Assembly (NCBI GenBank): GCA_964425915.1
Contig: CAYROO010000010.1
Location: forward strand, 31,236-95,235
DNA: 64,000 nucleotides
Direction: 5' to 3'
From: Polycyclovorans sp964425915
Lineage (GTDB): Bacteria; Pseudomonadota; Gammaproteobacteria; Nevskiales; Nevskiaceae
Shown here piece by piece: positions 39,800 through 49,401 of the stretch (positions within the stretch are counted from its first letter, which is position 1; every line of letters begins with the position of its first letter). The notes beneath the pieces are model-generated. The model made no database searches, was not told where the DNA came from, and was given only the letters and a program-made list of their open reading frames with translations. The translations under genes were made by a program, and so were the position numbers.

Positions 39800-40879
39800 T
39801 CAACGGGGGCCTTCGGCCCCCGTTTTTTTCGGGCGATCAAATGACCGCCGACCGCGCCACCACAGCGTAACCGCCGACTGAACGGCCAGCGCTGCCAGCG
39901 CGCCGTAAAGTGCCAGCATCAACTGCGGCCAGGCCCGCGCCACCAGTCGCGGCAGGTGGCCCTTGTATAAACCCTTGACCAGCCCAAGCCCTGGGTGCGG
40001 TCGCAGCAGTCGTGGCGCTGCCGCGATGACGAAGTCCAGCCCCGCAGGCCCGCGGTGCGCCCCTTCGCGCAACACGGGCAGCGCCTCGTCACCATAGCGG
40101 CGACCCAGGTCGAGCACAGGCGCGCCGCCGACCCATAGCGCATACCGCGCTGCTGGGTCAGACGCCCAGCGACGCAGCTGCGGCAGGTCCTCGACACCGC
40201 GCGCGCTGCGCAGCAGTCGCAGCGCGATCGCCGGCTCCGCCACCTCGGCGAGATGGCCCACCTGCTGCACTGTGCTGCGCAGTGCCGTGCCGTCTCCCCG
40301 GCGCAGCGCGGCCTCGGCAAGCTGGCGCAGCTGCCCCAGGAACCGGGCGCTGAGCGCGCCCGTCCGCCGTGCCAGCTTGAGTGTAGCGGCACCCAAATCG
40401 GCTGCCGGTGTCGCGGTGAGCGCCAGACCAAGCCCCGACAGCGCGATGATCACCGGGTCGGTTGGCGCACCCCGTAGGGCGCGGTCCCCTTGAATGACCA
40501 GGTCGCGGACATCACCGAATACCAGCAGGTCAGCGACCACGGCACCGCTCAGCGCCTCCGTCGTATCGCCTTCGCCGCGCCAAGCGCCGCGCATGACCTC
40601 GCGGGCACGGTAGCGCCAATCTTCGCGCGCAGCCTCGATATCCGCCCGAAGCCGCTGGCCGGACACACTGTCCGGCATGGCATCGAGCATCACCAGAGCC
40701 TCGGGATAGCGCTGCTCCGCAGCCAGCGCACGGGCCGATGCCACGCCATCGAACACCGGCAGCGCTTGCAGCGCCAGATGCGCCCGCAAGCCTGACCAGC
40801 CGGGCAACAGCCAGGCCAGCAGCGCCAGCGACAAGGCCAGCCGAAGCAGCGGCGATAGCAGTTCTAGAAAGCGGCGCAC
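39800..40879 (-). CDS. membrane protein of unknown function
   Basis: The product has 359 residues. It has a hydrophobic N-terminal helix (residues about 8-26, LLRLALSLALLAWLLPGW) and a second near the C-terminus (about 315-338, QLMLALYGALAALAVQSAVT), with a long helical, Ala/Leu/Arg-rich region between that resembles tetratricopeptide-like repeats (for example AEQRYPEALVMLDAMPDS). No catalytic motif is recognised. It is placed between the OmpA-family operon and ligA and its last codons lie in the convergent terminator. Confidence 0.7.
   Translation of the reverse strand: MRRFLELLSPLLRLALSLALLAWLLPGWSGLRAHLALQALPVFDGVASARALAAEQRYPEALVMLDAMPDSVSGQRLRADIEAAREDWRYRAREVMRGAWRGEGDTTEALSGAVVADLLVFGDVRDLVIQGDRALRGAPTDPVIIALSGLGLALTATPAADLGAATLKLARRTGALSARFLGQLRQLAEAALRRGDGTALRSTVQQVGHLAEVAEPAIALRLLRSARGVEDLPQLRRWASDPAARYALWVGGAPVLDLGRRYGDEALPVLREGAHRGPAGLDFVIAAAPRLLRPHPGLGLVKGLYKGHLPRLVARAWPQLMLALYGALAALAVQSAVTLWWRGRRSFDRPKKTGAEGPR
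39804..39829 (+). terminator. intrinsic terminator after the lipoprotein gene
   Basis: The stem CGGGGGC with GCCCCCG around a CTTCG-type loop is followed by seven T residues. It also encodes the last codons of the minus-strand gene that ends at 39800. Confidence 0.93.
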
Positions 40880-40917
40880 CGGCCCAGTGTGCCGGATTTC
40901 AGTGCCCGGTCCGAAGC

Positions 40918-42978
40918 CTAGGGCACGCCCGTATCGATCAGCGTCTGCAAAGCCGACCAGTCCAGCACCGGCACCCCCAATGCCTGCGCTTTGGTCAGTT
41001 TGGACCCCGCGGCCTCACCCGCAACCAGATAGTCGGTCTTCTTCGAGACACTGCCCACCACCTGCCCACCCGCGCCGACGATGCGCGCCGCAACCGCGTC
41101 ACGTGCCTCCGGCAAGGTCCCGGTGATGACAAATTTTTGGCCTTTCAGCGGCCCGTCGACGGTGGCGATCTGCAGGTCGGGCCATTCGAGACCGGCCTCA
41201 CGTAGACGGGTGATCAGTTGGCGGTGTCGGGGATTCACGAACCACTGGACAACGTGCCGGGCCACCTCGATGCCCACATCCGGTACGGCCTGAAGTCGAG
41301 GGAACCGTTCACGCGCCTTCAGCGCAGGATCATCGGCGGCAGCATCGGCCTCGCAGGCTTCGATCAGGGCATCGAGGCTGCCAAAGTGCCGGGCCAGGGC
41401 CTCGGCAGTGGCCTCGCCGACATCGCGGATGCCGAGTGCGAAGATCAGCCGCGGCAGGCTGGTCTGACGCGCCTTTTCCAGGGCCTGATGGACATTGGCA
41501 GCGGATTTCTCCCCCATCCGTTCCATGCTGGCGAGCGTTTCCACCGATAGCGCGAACAGATCCGCCGGGTCGCGCACCTGGCCTTCTTCGATCAGCTGCT
41601 GCAGCAGCTTCTCGCCGAGCCCCTCAATATCCAGCGCCCGGCGCGACACTGCATGTAACAAGCCGGCATGGAGTTGGGCACGGCAGCTGAGGCCCCCCGT
41701 GCAACGGGCGACCGCCTCACCGTCGACGCGTTCGATGGCACTGCCGCAAACCGGGCAGGCGGCGGGCAGGGTCACCGGGCGAGCGTGATCGGGACGCCGA
41801 TCGCGCCGGACTGACAACACTTCCGGGATGACGTCACCGGCACGCCGGACGATCACCCGGTCGCCGATATGGAGGTCCTTGCGCAGGACTTCATCGTGGT
41901 TATGCAGCGTTGCGTTGGCAACGGTCGCACCGCCAACGAACACGGGCGCCAATCGGGCCACCGGGGTCACGGCGCCGGTGCGCCCCACCTGCCACTCGAC
42001 ATCGAGCAGGTCGGTCTCGGCTTCCTGCGCTGGGAATTTGTGGGCCACCGCCCAGCGCGGAGCGCGGGCGACGTAGCCCAGTTCCTCGCGCGCGGCAAGA
42101 TCGTCAAGCTTGTAGACCACCCCATCGATATCGAAGGGCAGCTGAGCGCGCTGCGCTTGGATGTCGCGGTAGTACGCCAGGCAACCGTCAACCCCCTGCA
42201 CCGGCTGCGCCAAGGCACTGACCGGCAATCCCAGGTCCTTCAGCGCCGCCAGCAACCCCCATTGCGAGGCCGGCAATGCCCAGCCCTCGTGGGCGCCGAT
42301 GGCATAGGCCAGGAACTGCAACGGGCGCTGGGCGGTGATCGCGGGATCCAGTTGCCGCAAGGCGCCCGCGGCCGCATTGCGCGGATTGACATAAGTCTTC
42401 TCGCCGCGTGCCTGCTGCTGGGCATTGAGCTGGGCGAACCCCGCCAACGGCAGGAACACTTCGCCACGAACCTCCAGCAAAGTCGGTGGTGTGCCGCTCA
42501 ACCGTAGCGGGATACTGCGCAGGGTGCGCAGGTTGGCCGTGACATCTTCCCCGGTCTGACCATCCCCGCGTGTGGCGCCCTGCACCAGGCGACCCTGTTC
42601 GTACCTGAGGCTGACCGCGAGGCCATCGAGCTTGGGTTCGGCCACATAGCGTACCGCCGACCAGCCGAGACCTTCGCGCACGCGGCGATCAAAATCGGCC
42701 AGCTCGGCGTCGCTGAAGCAGTTGTTCAGCGACCGCATCGGCACCTGATGCCGCACCTCGGCGAAGCGCGTCGAAGGCGCTGCGCCTACGCGCTGGGTCG
42801 GCGAATCCGGCGTCAGCCACTCGGGAAAGCGGGCCTCCAGAGCCTGCAGTTCGCGGAACAGCTGATCGTACTCGCCGTCCGTGAGGGTCGGCGCATCAAG
42901 GACGTAGTAGCGGTGGTCGTGCGCGCGAATCTCCTCGCGCAGGGCTTCCAGCCGCGTGCGCGCCTGCGCCGCGTCCAC
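40918..42978 (-). CDS. ligA: NAD-dependent DNA ligase
   Basis: This 686-residue enzyme seals nicks in replication and repair. The Ia domain has HDHRYYVLDAPTLTDGEYD; the adenylated lysine is K116 in EPKLDGLA; an OB fold, a zinc finger (CPVCGSAIERV and RCTGGLSC), helix-hairpin-helix repeats and a C-terminal BRCT domain (DGPLKGQKFVITGTL) follow. GTG 42978 was chosen because it is 4 bases after the zipA stop and matches the usual N-terminal length; the frame is open back to 43110 inside zipA, without support. It is the last gene of smc-zipA-ligA. Confidence 0.96.
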   Translation of the reverse strand: MDAAQARTRLEALREEIRAHDHRYYVLDAPTLTDGEYDQLFRELQALEARFPEWLTPDSPTQRVGAAPSTRFAEVRHQVPMRSLNNCFSDAELADFDRRVREGLGWSAVRYVAEPKLDGLAVSLRYEQGRLVQGATRGDGQTGEDVTANLRTLRSIPLRLSGTPPTLLEVRGEVFLPLAGFAQLNAQQQARGEKTYVNPRNAAAGALRQLDPAITAQRPLQFLAYAIGAHEGWALPASQWGLLAALKDLGLPVSALAQPVQGVDGCLAYYRDIQAQRAQLPFDIDGVVYKLDDLAAREELGYVARAPRWAVAHKFPAQEAETDLLDVEWQVGRTGAVTPVARLAPVFVGGATVANATLHNHDEVLRKDLHIGDRVIVRRAGDVIPEVLSVRRDRRPDHARPVTLPAACPVCGSAIERVDGEAVARCTGGLSCRAQLHAGLLHAVSRRALDIEGLGEKLLQQLIEEGQVRDPADLFALSVETLASMERMGEKSAANVHQALEKARQTSLPRLIFALGIRDVGEATAEALARHFGSLDALIEACEADAAADDPALKARERFPRLQAVPDVGIEVARHVVQWFVNPRHRQLITRLREAGLEWPDLQIATVDGPLKGQKFVITGTLPEARDAVAARIVGAGGQVVGSVSKKTDYLVAGEAAGSKLTKAQALGVPVLDWSALQTLIDTGVP

Positions 42979-42982
42979 GGCC

Positions 42983-43822
42983 TCAGCCGAGCTTGCGGGC
43001 GCGGGCCCAGTCGGCCACGCGCTGCCGCAGCGCCTGGCGCGTGTCGTCAGTGAGAATCTCACGCCGCTGGTCGAACACCTCGGCGTTGAGTGCCCCGGCC
43101 AGACGGTCACAGGTGCTGAACATATCGTCGAGGCATGCCACCGGTTTCAGGGGTCCGGGCAGGGTCATGAAAACGGTCAGCCCTGGCGTCGAGAAACGCG
43201 CGGCCTGGGCCGGGTCGAGCTCGCCGGGCTTGATGATGCTGGCCACGCTGAACTGCACCATGCCGTTGCTCACGCGATGATAAATCTGCTTGGCGCCGAA
43301 GCTGAGACGCTGTGCCTCCAGCGCGGCATGCAATCGTGTCCCCTCAATGGGGTTGCCGTCGCGCTCCGCCACAAACAGCACCACCAGCTCTTCGTCCCCG
43401 CGGTCCTCTGCGGGCGGCGGGGGCGGTGCTGGCTCAGGAGCGGGTACTACCGCCGCCGCTTGGCCGACGGTGGGTGGCCGGCGCGCCTTGACGAACGCCG
43501 GCACCGGTGGCTCCGTCGGGGGCGGTTCATCGACGCGCTCGGGGGCGCCGCCGAACAGGTCGGCCGATTGCCCGGGCACGCGCGGGGCGTCCAGCCCGGG
43601 GCTGGTGCGCTTGCGCGGCCGCCCGACCCCAAATTCGTCGAACTGCCCGGTGGCCCCAAATATGTCCATCTGATCGGCCCCCGGCAGACCGCGCGGTCGA
43701 TCACCACTACTGGGTGGGGTCCAGCGGTCGCCCCCGCCTGCGCGCTCACGCCGGCTCACGACCACGATGGCGACAACCACCGCCACGCCCAAAATGAGCA
43801 AGGCCCACTGCAAGATGCTCAT
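42983..43822 (-). CDS. zipA: cell division protein ZipA
   Basis: This 279-residue protein anchors FtsZ to the membrane at the division site. It has an N-terminal transmembrane helix (residues 3-22, ILQWALLILGVAVVVAIVVV), a Pro-rich flexible linker (about 30-145) and the C-terminal FtsZ-binding domain (about 145-279, with VLFVAERDGNPIEGTRLHAAL and GLTVFMTLPGPLKPVACLDDM). It overlaps the smc stop by 4 bases (ATGA). The smc-zipA-ligA order is common in gammaproteobacteria. Confidence 0.95.
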   Translation of the reverse strand: MSILQWALLILGVAVVVAIVVVSRRERAGGGDRWTPPSSGDRPRGLPGADQMDIFGATGQFDEFGVGRPRKRTSPGLDAPRVPGQSADLFGGAPERVDEPPPTEPPVPAFVKARRPPTVGQAAAVVPAPEPAPPPPPAEDRGDEELVVLFVAERDGNPIEGTRLHAALEAQRLSFGAKQIYHRVSNGMVQFSVASIIKPGELDPAQAARFSTPGLTVFMTLPGPLKPVACLDDMFSTCDRLAGALNAEVFDQRREILTDDTRQALRQRVADWARARKLG

Positions 43823-46800
43823 GCCACGACCTCTCGATCTTCGGTCAGGGCCACCGCCTGTTGCACATCCACGCTGACCAGGCGCGAAACGCCGGGCTCT
43901 TGCATGGTGACGCCGTGCAGATGTGCGGCCAGCTCCATGGTGATTTTGTTGTGGGTAATGATAATGAATTGAACGGCTTCCGACATTTCCCGCACCACGT
44001 CGCAGAATCGGCCGACGTTGGCGTCGTCCAGCGGTGCGTCCACTTCGTCCATGAGGCAGAACGGCGCCGGGTTGAGCTGGAACAAGGCCAGCAGAAGCGC
44101 CACAGCCGTCATCGCCTTTTCGCCCCCGGACAGCAGCTGGATGGTGGAATTACGCTTGCCGGGGGGACGCGCCATCACCCGCACGCCGGTATCGAGCAGG
44201 TCGTCGCCGGTCAGTTCGAGATACGCCTCGCCCCCGCCGAACAACTTCGGGAAGCGGTCGACGAACACTGTGTTCACGCGATCAAAAGTCTCGCGGAATA
44301 GCGTCTTGGTCTCGGTGTCGATTTTGTGCATGGCCGCCTCGAGCGTTTCCAGCGCACCGACCAGATCGGCATGCTGCCGCTCAAGGTAATCCGCCCGCGC
44401 CTGGCCCTCTTCCAGTTCCTGGATCGCTGCCAGGTTGATGGCGCCGAGCCGTTCGATTCGCCGCAGTACGGCCGCCAGCGCCTGCTCCCAGTTCGACAGC
44501 TCGGCGTCTTCGGCGAGATTGGCCTCCAGAGCTTGCCGTTCAAAGCCGGTTTCGGCGAACTGCGCCGCAAGCTCCTCGGCGCGCGCCCGGCTGTTCTCGG
44601 CGGCGAGCCGCGCCACCTGCACCGCCTCGCCAGCCGTCTCCCGCTGCTGCTCGGCGGTCATCAGCGCCTGCTGCGCCTGCGCCAGGCCCTGCTCCACCCC
44701 TTCCGTATGCTGGCGGACCTGCCTGAGCTGCTCCCGCGCCGCCTCCGTGGTCTGCTGCGCGTGCTCCAGCGCCTGCTGCTGCTCCGCAAGCGGTTGCGCC
44801 CATTGCGCAGACTTGTCGACATTGGCGGCGACCTGCTCCGCCATGCTCTGGCGCCGCTGCTCCAGCTCGGTCACACCCTGTTCCATCGCCGACAGAGCCG
44901 ACTGCCGGGCGGCGCGCTGGACCTGCTGTTGATTGCGCGCAGCCTGATGGCTGGCGAGCATTGCGCGCGCGCGCTGCACCTCGTCGCGGCGCTTGGCCAA
45001 GGTCTGCTGCACTTCGCCGCGTTGCTGCTTAAGCGCGGCCGCCACTGATTCCAGATCGGTGAGCCGTTCCCGCGCCGTGCCCAGCTCCTGCTCGGCGGAT
45101 TGCATCGCGCCGGTGGCCTCTTCCTGCTCGGCCTGCAAGCGCGCCTGGCGCGCCTGCATCTGCTCCAGGCGGACATGCTGAGACTGCTGAACGGCCAGCT
45201 TCTGGGACTGTCGGCTACGCCCCTGCTCGAATTGCGCGGCCAGCTGCCGACGCTCAGCTTCAAGTCGCTGCATCTGCTCGACCTGGCCACGCACGGTACC
45301 GTCCAGGCGGGCCATGCGTGCCTCCAGGCGTTCCAGCTCCTCGCGCAGTTCCTGAATCAGGCGACCGCGCACGATCACGCCCTTGTTGTCCTCGCCGCCA
45401 CGCGGGTAGCGCAGCCAGTCGCGCCCCGCCCACAGCCCCTGCTGCGTGATGCAGGACTGACCGGGTGCCAGCGCGCCTCGTCGGGCCATCAGGGCCTCGG
45501 CGCCGTCGACCGGCTCGATCTCGGCGAGCGCCGCCAGCACCGCGCCCGGGCCCCGTACATGGGCGGCCAGGCCACGATCCCCCTGCCGCAGCGTGCCGTC
45601 CATCACACTGAGTCCGGCCTTGGGCCCCTTCGCCGGCCAGCGGCGGTCATCGAGGCGATCCAGCACCGGCGCCTGCAACAGCCCTTCCAGCACCTGCTCG
45701 ACGGCAGCCTCCCAACCCGGTGAGACCTCCAGCACCTGCGCCAGGCGCGGCGCTTGTTGCAGCTGTTGCTGCTGCAGCCATTGATTGAGCTCGGCGTCGT
45801 CCCGACGCATCGCAGCCTGCTGAAGCGTCTCCAGCGAAGCCAGCCGGCCCTTGACCGACTGCTGCTGCTGGCGCGCCTCGTGCAGGGCCGTTTCGTCACC
45901 TCGGCGGGCTTCGCGCACCTGACTCAGTTGCTGGTCCACTTCGGCCAAGCGCTGCTGCTGCTCGGTGACCTGCGTCTGCAATACCGCGAGCTCGGATTCC
46001 GCTTCCTGCAAGGCCTGCCGAACCGCCTCGATGTTGAGCCCGCCGAGCTCCTGCTCCACCCGCTTGAGCCGCTCCTGCGCCTGGAAGCGGGCACGCTCCA
46101 GTGCCTGTACGCGCACGCGCTCCGCTTCCGTTTGTGTCAGCGGCGCTTCGGCGTCATGGGTGAACAGATCCCAGGCCTTCTGTGCATCGGCCAGCTGCGC
46201 TTCGGACTCAATCAGCGCCGACTGCGCCGACTGTTCCTCCGCCTCGGCGCGGGCAAAGGCCTCATCCAGCTGTGTCAGCTGCTCACGCGCCTGCTGCAAG
46301 CGCAGCCGTTCGCGCTCAATGCGCTCATTGAGGTCGGCGAAACCCCGTTCAACGCCCTCGCGCTCCCGCTGCTGCAGCTGCTGCAGTTCGCGCGTGTGGT
46401 TGAGGGTCTGCAGCGCCTGTGCCTGGGCCGCCTCGCACTCGTACAGGCGCGTCTGCGCTTCATGGATGGCCGCCTGGCTGGCGCGAAGCCGCGCCTCCGC
46501 TTCGGCCCGTTGCCGCTGCGCCGCTTCGAGATCCGCTCGTGATTGCTGCGACGTCGCCTCACGCGCTTCGATTGCGGCCTGCTGGCTGGCCTGCTCCGCT
46601 TCCAACTGCTGCGTTCGTAACAGCAGCAGTTCCGCCTTGAGTCGCCGCTCATCCGCCTTGAGTTGCTTGTATTTCTCGGCATTGGCCGCCTGACGCTGCA
46701 ACACTTCGAGACGTCCCTGCAGTTCGGTCCGGACGTCGTTGAGCCGGTCCAGGTTCTCCCGGGTCTGCCGGATGCGGCTCTCGGTCTCGCGGCGGCGATC

Positions 46801-47325
46801 CTTGTATTTGCTGATGCCGGCCGCCTCTTCAAGCCAGTGGCGAAGTTCCTCAGGCTTCGCCTCGATCATGCGGCTGACCATCCCCTGTTCGATGATCGCG
46901 TACTGGTTCTTGCCGCCCAGGCCGGTCCCGAGAAACAGGTCGGTGACATCACGCTTGAGGCATTTGCGACCATTGAGGAAGTACTGCGAGCTGCCGTCGC
47001 GGGTGAGCTCGCGGCGTACCGAGATCTCGCTGTAGGCCGCGTAGGCGCCGACCACCTGTCCGTCACTGTTGTCGAACAACAGTTCAACGCTGGCACGCCC
47101 CACCGGCTTGCGGCTCTTGGAGCCGTTGAAGATCACGTCCTCCGCATCGGCGCCGCGCAGATTCTTCATGCTGGTCTCACCCAACACCCAGCGCACAGCG
47201 TCGATGATGTTGGATTTTCCGCAGCCGTTCGGCCCGACCACACTGGTCAGGTTGGCCGGCAATGGTAGATGGGTAGGGTCCACAAAGGACTTGAACCCGG
47301 CGAGTTTGATGCCCGACAGTCGCAT
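43819..47325 (-). CDS. smc: chromosome segregation protein SMC
   Basis: This 1168-residue ATPase compacts and segregates the chromosome. Walker A is GPNGCGKSNII near residue 33; two long coiled coils flank the hinge (about residues 510-640); the ABC signature is LLSGGEKAMTAVALLLALF and Walker B is FCLMDEVDAPLDDANVGRF. The coiled coils are very Gln/Ala/Arg-rich, which makes large spurious frames on the other strand. The start is ATG 47325. It is divergent from queF with an 82-base gap. Presence of SMC suggests that MukBEF is not used. Confidence 0.98.
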   Translation of the reverse strand: MRLSGIKLAGFKSFVDPTHLPLPANLTSVVGPNGCGKSNIIDAVRWVLGETSMKNLRGADAEDVIFNGSKSRKPVGRASVELLFDNSDGQVVGAYAAYSEISVRRELTRDGSSQYFLNGRKCLKRDVTDLFLGTGLGGKNQYAIIEQGMVSRMIEAKPEELRHWLEEAAGISKYKDRRRETESRIRQTRENLDRLNDVRTELQGRLEVLQRQAANAEKYKQLKADERRLKAELLLLRTQQLEAEQASQQAAIEAREATSQQSRADLEAAQRQRAEAEARLRASQAAIHEAQTRLYECEAAQAQALQTLNHTRELQQLQQREREGVERGFADLNERIERERLRLQQAREQLTQLDEAFARAEAEEQSAQSALIESEAQLADAQKAWDLFTHDAEAPLTQTEAERVRVQALERARFQAQERLKRVEQELGGLNIEAVRQALQEAESELAVLQTQVTEQQQRLAEVDQQLSQVREARRGDETALHEARQQQQSVKGRLASLETLQQAAMRRDDAELNQWLQQQQLQQAPRLAQVLEVSPGWEAAVEQVLEGLLQAPVLDRLDDRRWPAKGPKAGLSVMDGTLRQGDRGLAAHVRGPGAVLAALAEIEPVDGAEALMARRGALAPGQSCITQQGLWAGRDWLRYPRGGEDNKGVIVRGRLIQELREELERLEARMARLDGTVRGQVEQMQRLEAERRQLAAQFEQGRSRQSQKLAVQQSQHVRLEQMQARQARLQAEQEEATGAMQSAEQELGTARERLTDLESVAAALKQQRGEVQQTLAKRRDEVQRARAMLASHQAARNQQQVQRAARQSALSAMEQGVTELEQRRQSMAEQVAANVDKSAQWAQPLAEQQQALEHAQQTTEAAREQLRQVRQHTEGVEQGLAQAQQALMTAEQQRETAGEAVQVARLAAENSRARAEELAAQFAETGFERQALEANLAEDAELSNWEQALAAVLRRIERLGAINLAAIQELEEGQARADYLERQHADLVGALETLEAAMHKIDTETKTLFRETFDRVNTVFVDRFPKLFGGGEAYLELTGDDLLDTGVRVMARPPGKRNSTIQLLSGGEKAMTAVALLLALFQLNPAPFCLMDEVDAPLDDANVGRFCDVVREMSEAVQFIIITHNKITMELAAHLHGVTMQEPGVSRLVSVDVQQAVALTEDREVVA

Positions 47326-47407
47326 GGATGGCTAGGATTTGCTGGCACGGCCCGTACGGGCAAAGGCGGCAGTGTAAATTATGACGCTTTGACTAGCGCC
47401 CCCTATC

Positions 47408-47833
47408 ATGGCCAGCCAGCCCAGCAAGACCCTCGAAACCTTCCCGAACCCGGCGCCCGAGCGCGATTTCACAATCCGCATGCGCATCCCGGAGTTCACC
47501 TGCCTCTGCCCCAAGACCGGCCAGCCGGACTTTGGCACCCTCTACCTGGAGTACATCGCCGAGGCGCAGTGCGTGGAGCTGAAGTCCCTCAAGATGTACG
47601 TCTGGAGCTTTCGCGACGAAGGCTGCTTCCATGAGGCGGTGACCAACCGCATCCTGGATGATCTGGTGGCCGCCACCGCACCGAGGTTTATGCGATTGAC
47701 AGCCGTCTTCAACGTCCGGGGAGGGGTTTACACCCACGTGACGGCCGAGCACTGCGCGCCCGGCTACTCCCCGCGCCTGCCGCCCCCGGCCTGGCACGTC
47801 GACCCCACGGGCGCCGGCCATCCGCCGCTGTAG
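47408..47833 (+). CDS. queF: NADPH-dependent preQ0 reductase QueF
   Basis: This 141-residue enzyme reduces 7-cyano-7-deazaguanine to preQ1 in queuosine synthesis. It is the short (type I) form: Cys nucleophile in FTCLCPKTGQPDFGTL, substrate Glu and Lys in VELKSLKMYVWSFRDEGCFHE, and a T-fold core. Most gammaproteobacteria near E. coli have the long form, so this one is of the Pseudomonas/Xanthomonas-independent short class. It is convergent with the FGGY kinase gene, 2 bases between stops. Confidence 0.97.
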   Translation: MASQPSKTLETFPNPAPERDFTIRMRIPEFTCLCPKTGQPDFGTLYLEYIAEAQCVELKSLKMYVWSFRDEGCFHEAVTNRILDDLVAATAPRFMRLTAVFNVRGGVYTHVTAEHCAPGYSPRLPPPAWHVDPTGAGHPPL

Positions 47834-47835
47834 CC

Positions 47836-49401
47836 TCACGCCGCAGGCGGGTAATCGGTGATGGCCCGGATCCGCTGGTAGAGCGGCCGCAACCGCCCAT
47901 AGAGCGGCTGGTAGACCTGGCGATAAAGCGCTTCATAGCGCGCGCGCGCTGTGGGCCCGGGGATAAAGCGCTGACCCACCCGCGTCATCGCGGAAACGGC
48001 CGTGGGGGTATCCGCATACCACCCCAGCCCCACCGCCAGATTGATGGCGGCGCCCAGCGCCGAGGTCTCGCTCAATGACGGTCTTTCCACGGGCTGGCCG
48101 AGGATATCGGCGGTGATCTGCATGATGGCATCGCTGCGCGAGCCGCCCCCTGAGACGCGCACGACGGTCAGCGGGTGTCCGAGTCGGCGTTCAATCTGCT
48201 CCTTGCCCGCCCGCAGGCCGAATACGAGCCCCTCGATCAAAGCGCGGTAGAGGTGCGCCCGCGTGTGCACGTCACCGAAGCCGATCACTGCCCCTTTGGC
48301 CTCTGGACCGGGCTCGCGAACGCCCGGCGTCCAGTATGGCTGCAGTACAAGGCCCTGACTGCCCGGCGGCACCGACTGCAGCAGGCGCTCGAAGATCGTC
48401 TCGACCGGCACGCCCTCCCGCAACGCGACGGCCTGATCGGCCTGCGCAAACTCACGGAGAAACCAGCTCACCATCCAGAAGCCCCGGTACAGCTGGATCT
48501 CGGTGTTCCAAGCGCCTGGCAGCGCCGCCGGATACGCCGGCAGGTGGCGCTGCACCTCGATATAGCGGGTCTGGGTTGTGTTGATGGTGGCGGAGGTGCC
48601 GTAGGACAGCTGGGCGATGTCGGGTGCAAGGGCACCGCAACCCAGCACCTCACAGGCTTTGTCGGCCGCACTCGCCACCACAGTGAGCCCGGGGGCAAGG
48701 CCCAGCGCCGCGGCGGCGGTGGCCGACAGGCCGCCCATCGGTTGACCCGCCGAGATCAGCTCAGGCAGCTGTGAGGGCCTGATCGCCAGCGCACGCCACT
48801 TGAAGTCGCGCCGCCCGGCCCACTGCTGCCGCCGGTAGTCGAATGGCAGATAGCCGACCTGCGCGGCCCGGGCATCACGGTAGTGGCCGAGCAAACGGTG
48901 GTGAAGCCATCCCGACAGCAGCAGAAAGCGGTCGGTACGGCGCCAGATGTCGGGCTCATGCTGCGCCAACCAGTTGGCTTCGGCTTGTGCCTGCAGATGC
49001 CCAACCAGATCGCGGGCCCCGGCCAGCGCAAACAGGATGTTCCACCCCGCGCCCATTGGCGGAGGTTGGGTACACCGCCGCTGGTCGAGCCAGACCATGG
49101 CTGGGCGCAGCACCTGGCCGCGGGCATCCACACAGATCACCGTGGCCCGCTGCGTGGTCAGCGCCAAACCCGCCACCTGTTCGCGGCGGACCGTTCCGCG
49201 TGACCACAGGGCCTGCGTCACCGAGACGATACCGCGCCAATAGACTTCGGGATCCTGTTCCGCCCAACCTGCGTGAGGCGCTTGGTAAGGGGGATCAAAC
49301 GCCTGCCGGGCCTGATCAAGCACCTTTCCCTCGGCATCGAATACCAGCGCGCGGACACTCTGAGTGCCAACATCGAGGCTCAGCAAGGCATCGGTGCTCA
49401 C
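47836..49401 (-). CDS. FGGY-family carbohydrate kinase
   Basis: This 521-residue kinase has the actin-like fold. Signatures: LLSLDVGTQSVRALVFD (phosphate-1), AGWAEQDPEVYWRG, LALTTQRATVICVD, and VRVSGGGSRSDAIMQITADILGQPV (FGGY signature 2). GTG 49401 was chosen because it overlaps the stop of the upstream gene by 4 bases (GTGA) and the fold starts there. Possible substrates are glycerol, dihydroxyacetone or a pentulose; the neighbours suggest a three-carbon substrate (inference). E. coli ygcE is a similar kinase beside an AGPS-like gene. Confidence 0.9.
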   Translation of the reverse strand: MSTDALLSLDVGTQSVRALVFDAEGKVLDQARQAFDPPYQAPHAGWAEQDPEVYWRGIVSVTQALWSRGTVRREQVAGLALTTQRATVICVDARGQVLRPAMVWLDQRRCTQPPPMGAGWNILFALAGARDLVGHLQAQAEANWLAQHEPDIWRRTDRFLLLSGWLHHRLLGHYRDARAAQVGYLPFDYRRQQWAGRRDFKWRALAIRPSQLPELISAGQPMGGLSATAAAALGLAPGLTVVASAADKACEVLGCGALAPDIAQLSYGTSATINTTQTRYIEVQRHLPAYPAALPGAWNTEIQLYRGFWMVSWFLREFAQADQAVALREGVPVETIFERLLQSVPPGSQGLVLQPYWTPGVREPGPEAKGAVIGFGDVHTRAHLYRALIEGLVFGLRAGKEQIERRLGHPLTVVRVSGGGSRSDAIMQITADILGQPVERPSLSETSALGAAINLAVGLGWYADTPTAVSAMTRVGQRFIPGPTARARYEALYRQVYQPLYGRLRPLYQRIRAITDYPPAA

